Assembly (NCBI RefSeq): GCF_026212465.1
Contig: NC_080058.1
Coordinates: 3,605,001 to 3,669,000 of the forward strand
DNA from: Amaranthus tricolor
Taxonomy: Eukaryota; Streptophyta; Magnoliopsida; Caryophyllales; Amaranthaceae
Direction: 5' to 3'
Length of the DNA stretch: 64,000 nt
The first letter of the stretch is position 1; each line of letters opens with the position of its first letter. The translations under genes were made by a program, and so were the position numbers. Under the pieces are notes generated by a model, which worked only from the letters and a program-made list of their open reading frames with translations, had not been told where the DNA came from and made no database searches. This document shows positions 1 through 8,287 of this stretch, one piece after another.

Positions 1-939
1 AATTACATTAATTAATTCGAAATTAAAGGGTTTGTTTGACACACATACTATACTAGTATAATATATGATTATGATAAAGTTCACAAGAACTATAAAAATA
101 AAAATATAGTATAAGTGAACTACATAATTAAACTTCCTCATAATAAATTTGTAAATACTTTTTTGTCATTTTGAGTTTATACCATATTACTTGAATATGT
201 AAGAACATTTTGACTCAATGATGCAACACTAAATTACAAAGAAAATACTTTCTGTGTTTTGAAATACTTGTTATATTACGATTATTGACATTATTCATCA
301 TTCAAGCTTATATTATATATTACGGCTAATGTATAAGAAAAAATATAGTAAAGTGGATTGCGTATATGATCAAAATAATACATTGAATTGCGTAAAAAAA
401 TCAAATTTAGCAAGCATAATAGAACGGAGAAAGTATAAGTATTTTTTGTGGTGTTGGACAAAATAACCTACTGGATAATTTTAACTTATTTTGACACAAA
501 CAAAGAGTTATGTGGTCAAACAATCAAATGCTAATATTTAGTAAATTGACTTGTTGAAATAGTTTTGAAACAAGCTGTCATAACGTAGTGAGTTTAAAAT
601 CAACTAATCACACCAGTTAATTTTATCAACTGATTAAATTCACCACTATAATTAACTACTAACAATTAGTTATTTAAAAAAATGCTATTAAATTCTATTG
701 TGAAGAAACAAAAGATATCCATATGTCGCTGTCACTCACCATCACAAAAAAAAAAAATTGCAGGATAAAATCAGGCAGCTAAGGAAAATTCTAATCCTAA
801 TAGAAAATTATGTCGTGATACTGCAAGTTATTGTACAAGTATATTCCATTAGCCATAGGCTATACGTACAAGCAAAGTCCTTTTTATTAATTTTCTTTTT
901 TTAGAATATATTCACCTATTAATATTTTATTACGTCATA
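1..939. other. AT-rich intergenic DNA
   Basis: No open frame or gene motif is visible here. The stretch contains one recognisable dispersed repeat (about 455-690, listed separately) and otherwise simple AT-rich sequence with short A and T runs. Confidence 0.6.
455..690. repeat. Dispersed repeat, copy A (partner at 55370-55620)
   Basis: About 235 bp resembles 55370-55620 in the same orientation. Both copies share a 'tttagtaaatt' core, a following 'gttgaaatagtt', a stretch reading roughly 'gtttaaaatcaactaatca', and a tail rich in 'caactactaacaattag'. Divergence looks considerable, so the family is old here. A non-autonomous DNA transposon is likely, but no target duplication was found. Confidence 0.5.
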
Positions 940-1210
940 CTCCCTCTTATTCAGCTTATGTGTCCCATTATCTTTTATGGTCAAGTTATCTTAATTGTAC
1001 CATTTTTATTTTTGGTATGGATTTTTGACTTTTATGCCCTTAGTAACTTTATCCTATTTTCAATTATAACCTCCATTACCCATACTAATGTTCCTCCCTT
1101 ACATTAAAAAACCCATAATACCACTCTCTTTCCTACCCTTAGGATCCCACTTTTAACTCTCCTTAAAATCTATGAAAAATCAAATAGGACTCCTAAAGGT
1201 GAATAGGAGG
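940..1210. mobile_element. Stowaway-like MITE (Tc1/mariner type)
   Basis: This 271-bp element is flanked by TA on both sides (938-939 and 1211-1212). Its ends are inverted: the left begins 'ctccctcttattcagctt' and the reverse complement of the right begins 'cctcctattcacctt'. The CTCCCTC end and TA target are typical of plant Stowaway MITEs. There is no coding capacity. The assignment rests on ends and target site, not on a database match. Confidence 0.6.
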
Positions 1211-1631
1211 TAGTGTTAAAAATAATTGAGTTATGTCATGTGGAAAGTTTATAATTGTTCTAGAAGCTTTATTTTTATATCGGTTGAATTTGAAAATTAG
1301 ATTTGAAAGAAGTCAGCAATTTACACTATGAATCACATAGTCTTCTTCCCATAATAACTTGAATATTGGAATGACATTTTAATTATATACCCTCGAAATT
1401 GGTTTGTTCATTGTAAAATATCATGCCCTCAACCGAAGGTAAAATCAACTACTATTATACTTTCTACAACAAAAGTTTGCTCCCAAATTTAACAATAATA
1501 ATATTTCTCTTAAATTTATTAAGGGCTATACACTTCAATCTTATAACTCATTTAATTAAAACTTTCGCTTTCTTACTTAAATACTTTGAAGTTACTTGAA
1601 TGAAATTATCTCACTATGAAACATTTTCAAA

Positions 1632-2080
1632 AGAGGTTTTTCAATGGACAAAATAAGGTTTGATTTGGTCGGGCTTAAGAAAATATGGATTAGGCTGGAT
1701 AAGGGTCTCTTGAACTTAATAGGAGTTTTATATGGGCTGGGCTTGAAAGTCCAGCCCGACTTGTTTCTATTACTAGAAATTATTATAGTCCCTATTGATC
1801 AATTTATAACAATTAAATCATTATTTATAATAATTAAATTGTAGAAACGTTAATAATCTTCATTGATATTGTCATTTATAATAATTAAATTATCTATTAA
1901 TTATGCTATTTACAAAGGCATTTTCGGCCCTTATTAAGCCCTTTTATAGCCTGCTCTATTTTAACTGTATTAAAGCCCGTTTTTGACCTTACCCATTTTC
2001 AACCTGTCATTATAAAACTCTTCTAGAAATGGGCCGAATAAGGGCTTAAAATGGAGGTCCGACCCGTTGAACACCCCTTG
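1632..2080. mobile_element. Short hAT-like non-autonomous element
   Basis: The right end reads 'gacccgttgaacacccctt'. Its reverse complement (AAGGGGTGTTCAACGGGTC) resembles the hAT-type end seen at 57448. The left end near 1632 is a weak inverted match ('agaggtttttcaatggac'). The inside is rich in 'gggctt' and 'aagccc' words that could pair with each other. No transposase is present and no clean 8-bp target duplication was found, so the borders are approximate. Confidence 0.4.
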
Positions 2081-2338
2081 TTCTCATACAAGAGTTGCTC
2101 ATTTCTCAAAAAGAAAGTTAAAACAATGACTCTTGTGAGAAATCGACACTCACTGAGAAAACTTTAAAATAAGAAATCAATATCCTTGTAATTTGTAGTA
2201 ATCGGACTTTTATCCGATATATGAGACATGTTTCACAATAAACCCACCTTATACAAATTGCAATTTGAGAAGTCAGAAAATCTTGCCAGCATGCATATAT
2301 TGGTTTGGGCCTAGCCTAAGCCTTCTTGATGCTTTCAT

Positions 2339-2347
2339 AGTCTCACA
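2339..2347. repeat. Target-site duplication of the 16-kb MULE, left copy
   Basis: The nonamer 'agtctcaca' recurs exactly at 18423-18431, directly outside the opposite terminal inverted repeat. Nine base pairs is the standard Mutator target duplication. Confidence 0.75.
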
Positions 2348-2473
2348 TGGAAAAATTGAAATGAATAAGATGAATTATCAACAAAGTGCACGAAATAAGA
2401 TAAGTTTCAACTTATTTCTAAAAATAAGCGTGCAATTCCCAAACTTGTGGTTTAGGGCTGTTCGCAGTTACTA
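2348..2473 (+). repeat. MULE left terminal inverted repeat
   Basis: It pairs with the reverse complement of 18293-18422. Shared blocks include 'aaatgaataagat', 'gaataagataagtt', 'aaaaataagcgtg' and 'ctgttcgcagtta'. The outermost bases are 'tggaaaaattg' here against 'gaaaaatta' on the right, so the first two bases are uncertain. Confidence 0.8.
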
Positions 2474-2484
2474 ACTGCGAACAG
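2458..2484. repeat. 27-bp perfect palindrome at the inner edge of the MULE left TIR
   Basis: The arm 'ctgttcgcagtta' (13 bp) is followed by a single C and then its exact reverse complement. Half-palindromes of the same word ('taactgcgaacag') occur twice inside the right end of the element (18258-18306 region) and several times in the 466-bp MULE MITE at 53754-54219. It may be a binding site for the family's transposase; this is inference. Confidence 0.85.
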
Positions 2485-3125
2485 AATGCACCACAAATAC
2501 GCACAGCAACTCCCTTCGTTCCCATTTTCCCCAATTTGAAAACCCTATCTTATACTACTCGACATTCCCATTACAAAACCACTATTAGACTGGCTTCAAT
2601 CCATCAATTATTGCATTCCTCTTTCAATTTGACACTTCAAAATTAGTCTGGAATACTCTAACTTGCACAAAGGTGAACTTTTATGCGTTTTTTTGAGTAT
2701 ATATATATATATATATCGTTTTTTAGGGTTTTGATGAAGTTTGGTTATTTTCTCAAATGTAGGTTACTAGTTCTTAAATCAACACTCTTCTTAATCATCC
2801 ATAACTATTCAAGGTAATGTTTAATTGTTTTCATAGCTTTATGTTGTTTTTTGAAGTATTGTTGTTGATGAGCATATTGAATTAGTTAAATTTGATGTAC
2901 ATTATATATTATTAGAAATGTTGATGTTGGTATTAGAAATATCATTTATGAACTTATTAATTGATTTATTATTTGAATTTTATGTGCATTATATATGTAT
3001 GAACTTAGTTACATTATGGACTTTATTAATTTATAGGCCAAAAAGATTATAATCAAATGAATATAATGTACTTGTATGGGCATTAAGTTGATGATGATGT
3101 TGATTTTGTTTGTATTCATGTAGAA

Positions 3126-4304
3126 ATGACATCATTTCGCATCACTATAGTATGTTTTTGGAATGGTTGTATTCGAAAAAGTAGTGGCAAAGTTCATTAT
3201 GTTGGGGGAAGACGTAGGTTGTTTGCATGCAACTTGAACACGGATTTGAATCAGTTTAAACGTTTTATATGTTCTAAAATTGGATTGGACCCTACTAGAA
3301 GTACCGTAAATATAAGCTTTAAATATGACATGAGTGGAGAATTGATAGCCTTTTCTGTTGAGGATGATGAGGCTATAGATGCTATGTGGGAGCATTCAAA
3401 GTCCACTCAAATTCCCTCTTTGGAGTTATACGTAGAAGTACTCTTAGGAAATGTAGTTGCTTCTAATCCTACTCCTACCCCTATGCCTATATCAACTCAA
3501 GAAACTCAAAATCCTTTCGTTCCTTCTGCATCTTGTACTCTTTCTTAACCTCCTCCGAATCAAGTTCCAATTAATTCAATGGTTAACTTAGGAGAAAGTG
3601 ATGAGATGGGACCTTGGGATGATGGAAATGAGAGTAATGAGCTCATTGACGATCCTTTTGAGGATGATGTGGATGTCGATGAGGATGCGCTAGTAAATGA
3701 CATGACCCTAGGCAACATTCCTACAATCATTTCTCCTACACCTTATGCCCTATGTCCATCTCTAGACGAGTATGAGGAGGACAACTCTTGGATGACTTGG
3801 ATGACTTACACCGAAGAAGGGGAGTTGGAGAAGGGTATGATGTTTGATAGTAAGGAAGCGTTGTTGGAAGCTATCAGAGTGTATCATATTCGTAGAAATA
3901 TGGAGTATAGAATGAAGACCTCAAACCAAACTGTCCTTACCTTGAAGTGTAAGCGGGGTTGTACGTGGAGACTTAGGGCTATGCTCGATTCATATTTATC
4001 TTCATGGCATATTGTTACGTATAAGGGTAAGCATGGGTCTTGTATTTTGGGTAGTGACACTGTCTCGGCTGGACACATTCACTTGACATCATACGAACAT
4101 TGCTTTATGCCAATGATCGATAAGAAGTCATGGCCTCAATACACGGGCTTTGAACTTAAACATAATCTCGATCAAATTCGTGGTAAAGGAAGGCCTAAAT
4201 CTAAGAGAATTGCTAACGAAATGGATGAGGGAAGAAAGAAATGGAATAGTTGTCGTCGTTGTGGGAGTAAAGGTCACAACAGTAGAACCTGTAACTCCAG
4301 GTAA
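3126..4304 (+). pseudogene. MULE (mudrA-like) transposase with internal deletion
   Basis: The frame is continuous from the ATG at 3126 to 4304 except for one in-frame stop (TAA, 3546-3548). The first part (about 100 residues) is the PB1/ubiquitin-like N-terminal domain common in plant MULE proteins, followed by acidic low-complexity sequence. Next comes the MuDR-type DNA-binding zinc domain ('MMFDSKEALLEAIRVYHI', then 'LKCKRGCTWRLRA', ending 'SAGHIHLTS'). The protein then jumps directly to the normal C-terminus: 'FMPMIDKKSWP', a basic 'GRPKSKRI' segment and a CCHC zinc knuckle (CRRCGSKGHNSRTC). The whole DDE catalytic region and SWIM finger, expected to be several hundred residues, is missing at about 4090, yet the frame is kept. 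The product could at most bind DNA, and the premature stop argues against even that. Confidence 0.85.
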
Positions 4305-5189
4305 TATACTATATATATTATAGTAGTATAATACTCTATATCATATAGATACAAAATATAATATTAAACTTACAACACAAATGTATGATACATAATTACA
4401 TAATAGTAATATTAACTAAAGTTACTGGGAACATAATAGCACAGGACTAAAGTTACTGTGAACATTATAGCACAGGAGCACTCCTTTTTGGGATGCCCAG
4501 GTTAGGTGTCCGATACTAATGATTAGCATTTTACTAATGATAACATACAAGTAACTTATTTAAATGTCTATATTCATAGGTATCCGATACAGACACGTTA
4601 GGCACTAGGCATCCAGATTCCGTTTCGTGGGTGATCGATGAGAGGATCATCCCGTACCTTGAGCTCACGAGGTTGTATGACTTTCACCTCATTGCGTACG
4701 GTAGAGTTGACCGTGCTATTATCACAACACTGGTGGAGAGATGGCATCAGGAGACGCACACCTTTCATCTTCCTCTAGGTGAGGCTACCATCACACTGCT
4801 TGATGTAACCTTACTAACACGGCTTCCCATCGAGGGACGTGTCGTGTCTACCGCCGAACGCCAGCTATCAAGCTGGCGAGACATGGTTCACTGCATCTTG
4901 GGAGAGCGCCCTCCAGCGGAAGTCATTAGGGGGAGCGGTTTGCGGTGCACATGGTTGGTTCAGACCTTCTTGCATCACCCCGAAGGTGCTGATGAGGGCA
5001 CCATTTCGAGGTACGCCAAGGCGTACCTCCTATATTTGATAGGAGTATAGGAGTTGTCTTATTTGTTGATAAAACAAGCAACTAAATACAGCTCCTATAT
5101 TTGATTTTACTTAACGACCCCTGGGAGCGCGTTGCCGAGTATAGCTGGGGCTCCGAAGCCCTAGGATACTTGTACAGAAGGCTATGTGG

Positions 5190-5194
5190 TGCAA
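5190..5194. repeat. Target duplication of the gypsy element, left copy (imperfect)
   Basis: 'tgcaa' here faces 'tgcta' at 12652-12656, a 4/5 match. Keeping the right-hand copy restores the PMD reading frame across the insertion, which supports this border. Confidence 0.55.
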
Positions 5195-6601
5195 ATTTTG
5201 ATAGGTCGTTTTGCTACCAAAAATAATTCCTAATTCACCTAACTAGTATAGTTGGGTAAGTAGGGTCGAACCACTGTGGAAGGACAAGTAAAATCACAAG
5301 TTGAACCAAGTTCACTAACGCTAACAATCAAATGTTGGAAATTTTTGTTTATCTAATATAATGCAAAAACAAGAGATGAATGAAATTCAATAATTAAAAA
5401 CCTAGGGCTAAGAAGGATTCACTATGCATCGATCATGATTCATGAACAATAATTGGGATAGGAATGAATATAGGCGAAGGAATGTGTTGCTCTCGCAAAC
5501 AAATTCGACAATCAAACAATAAAAGAAGCTATCGCGATTAAAGCTTAACTGTTCAAAGAAGGAAATCTTTCACTCAAACTCGCAACTTTCGCTTATAGAA
5601 TTGAGTGAATAAAACTTGCAAATTGGCCAAACATGCAATCAATACAAAACCTATTAATTGAATCACCTAGACAAACCGAGTTTAAATCCTAAAATCAAAC
5701 AAAAATCATGATCTTTTGCATAGTTTCACCAAGCCCTAGCAATAAAACTACTCACTACGCATATTAAAACTAACAAGAGATTCAAGAATGAAATTCATGG
5801 GGGACATTAAATTCAAACTTAATGGAGAGATAATCATGCAAGGATAACGATGATAAACGAGAACAAGAAATTAGGATTGAAAGAAAATACCTTTAATATA
5901 ATTAAAATTACAAATTCCGATTGTTGAATTACAATCTTCCAAAGCAAGAAATAATAGAAATCCCCATTGATATCAAATCCTAAGGAAAAGAAAAAAAAAA
6001 AAAACCAGAGAAAAAAAAGCGTGCCCTAAAATTCCCTTCAAATGCTATATATATCTCCTTCCAAAAAGATCGGAGGTTACCGGAAGTTACAAAAAAAATA
6101 ACCGCTGGACCCGACCGGGTATGAAGAAACCCGCCCGGGTACGAGGCAAAGCCAAATCTCAAAGACCAAAGATTTTCTAAGTTTTGGAACAGACCCGGCC
6201 GGGTATGAGGAAACCAGCCCGGGTTTGAGAGGTTCACCCGGCCGGGTCTGTGGATACCCGCCCGGGTCCGTGTGATAGCATTTCTGCCAAAAAAAACCTC
6301 TTCAAAAAATCTTCTAAGTATTGGATGCTGACCCGGCCGGGTATGTGGAAACCCGCCCGGGTGCGTGTCTTTGTCAGCACAAAATTGATACTTCGAGTAG
6401 CTTACGACCTTTCAACTTGCAAATCTCGCTCCGAGGGTCGATTCCTGGCCTAATTAGAGCTTTATTCCTACAAAACAGATGGGAAACAAACACTCCAACC
6501 AAGTATAAAAACCAATGGAAAAATGAAGCATAATACGCGAGAAATGCTATGAAAATGCAATGGGGGAATGGTAAGAAATAGTATATAAAACATGCACATC
6601 A
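5195..6601 (-). repeat. 3' LTR of the gypsy element
   Basis: The 1407-bp copy matches 11246-12651 apart from one extra A in the run at about 5991-6004. On the minus strand it starts TGATGTGCATG. The opposite end is 'cctatcaaaat', without the usual final CA if the chosen border is right. Confidence 0.88.
6109..6362. repeat. Array of paired GC-rich palindromes in the LTR
   Basis: There are four pairs of 12-bp words. Each pair is an 'acccggccgggt'-type palindrome followed, exactly 20 bp start to start, by an 'acccgcccgggt'-type word: 6109/6129, 6193/6213, 6236/6256 and 6331/6351. It is a CG- and CHG-rich island in otherwise AT-rich DNA, about 240-490 bp from the LTR's 5' end, where U3 promoter or enhancer sequence would lie. 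An identical array occurs at 12159-12412. Confidence 0.85.
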
Positions 6602-6613
6602 AACTCCCCCGAG
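6602..6613 (-). other. Polypurine tract of the gypsy element
   Basis: On the minus strand the sequence reads 'ctcgggggagtt' directly before the LTR start TGATG, which is the expected plus-strand priming site. Confidence 0.7.
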
Positions 6614-7374
6614 CCGAACCTTTGCTTGTCCTCAAGCAAACAGGACAAGGTTCTAAGAATAAAAGTATGCTTCACCCTATAAAAGCAACATCGCAGAGCA
6701 CTTGTGATCACATCCTCTCAATCAAAGCATCCAATTAATTCAATACCGATCCAAGAGTGAAATATCATATAAGCAAATTCAAGCCTTATCACTGAGGAAT
6801 AACGAGGAATCAAGGGAAGAGTTCTCACGGTGGACACTCCTCTATTTGTGGCGAGTATAAAATGTACTCGATCGCTCTCCGCCCATAAATATGCAAAAGA
6901 TGTGCATATGAATCAGTTTTTTGTAGCCTAAAATGCTAATAAGGCACCCTCCCATCTCAACAACACTCATGTGTTTAAAGGGTAGATAATGTCACTCAGC
7001 CTATAAAGGTCGACTCGAAATGCATCACATACTCTCAGATCTTGGCAAGGTACTAAGTCGAGGAAGCACATATAACTGCATGATTATCAAGAAGGTCTTT
7101 ATTGGGCTTGTAATGGGGTTTGGGTCAAAGGTAGGATTCAATTTGAAAATATGCGAGCTAAAAGTCTATTTTGGGGGAGCATAATCTAAAAAGTAACGTA
7201 GCCAAAAAATGAGGCGAAAACAACTCCAAATAACTTCAACTCATAACTACCGAACCAACCCAACTAATGGAAAGCACCGTCATATCATCATCAAATTATA
7301 AGAGATTTACAACTTACAAAGGCGAAAATGTACAATAAAATAAAAGATGTGAGACAAATTTTTCTTTCTTTCTT

Positions 7375-7417
<43 letters not shown>

Positions 7418-7487
7418 GAAACTACATAAATATGAATAATGAAAAGATGGTAACATATGACAAACCAAGAGGATTTTTCTCCCTTCT

Positions 7488-7525
<38 letters not shown>

Positions 7526-8287
7526 AAATGAATGAATATGAACAATGAAGAAGATAAGCACACTCCAACAACGAGGAAATAATCAACCTAACTCAAGTAC
7601 CCCATGCAACTAAATGTGAGCCAAAAGACAGAATATATATCGCCTACTAACCGATCAAATGCTCCCCCAAGCTAGACTTGGGTTGATAAAATAGGGTCAA
7701 AAAGGTTTACAATGTGGTTAGTTATGAAAGAAAATGTAGGACTTAAAATAAAGGATCAAATGGCAAATAAAATAAAGAATCAAATGGCAAATAATGTCTT
7801 TGAAAACAATGTTACATGGCTTCTAGCAAATGAGGGCCTTCTATCATGCTCATCACGCAATTACATAGCTAACAAGACCAGTACCAAGCCAAAATGGAGA
7901 TCAGTGATACACCAGGAACTAATCACTCAAGAAGGAAATAGTGAGATAGAAATCAAAGTCCAAACCCTTACAAGGTAAACTCTTCCTTGTTCCAAACAAT
8001 AGATAATAATGCTCAAAAACACAAGTTTCAACAATACTAAGGAATCGGAAAAAGAACCCAAAAGTCTACAATGACCAGTCTCAGCAATCACAAGTGTTAA
8101 AAATTTCAACCATAGGGCACAGGGAAACATACTTTGTCAAAAAGATCCAAAGGGGCATCTAGGGAGAAAGAAATTCATTACAACTAAAAAAAACAATACA
8201 ATATTTTTGGTCACATGTAAACTCCCACTCCTAATGAGTGGTACAAACCATGCAACAATCCTAAGAAAGCAATAAAAACATTCAAAG
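6614..8287 (-). other. Non-coding 3' part of the gypsy element, where pol is expected
   Basis: No reverse transcriptase, RNase H or integrase reading is visible in any frame. Long T-runs lie at about 7367-7413 and 7490-7524 (A-runs on the element's own strand). Short open frames overlapping these runs are low-complexity artefacts. Words such as 'gcttgggggagcatttgat' (minus strand) are common in the 3' regions of Athila/Tat-like elements. Confidence 0.65.

Noticed and set aside
5028..5105. Apparent direct repeat 'tcctatatttgat' flanking a 50-bp insert in the PMD gene, like a transposon footprint
   Set aside because: In another frame the supposed insert reads as ordinary PMD protein (VVLFVDKTSN, then YLILLNDPWERV), so it is coding sequence with a frameshift and one stop.
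5980..6533. Open frames of 67-87 codons in the gypsy LTR, repeated at 12018-12583
   Set aside because: Both LTRs carry them because they are copies. They arise from the GC-rich palindrome array, which lacks stops; no domain is visible.
7291..7563. Lys-rich open frame
   Set aside because: A translation of two homopolymer runs.
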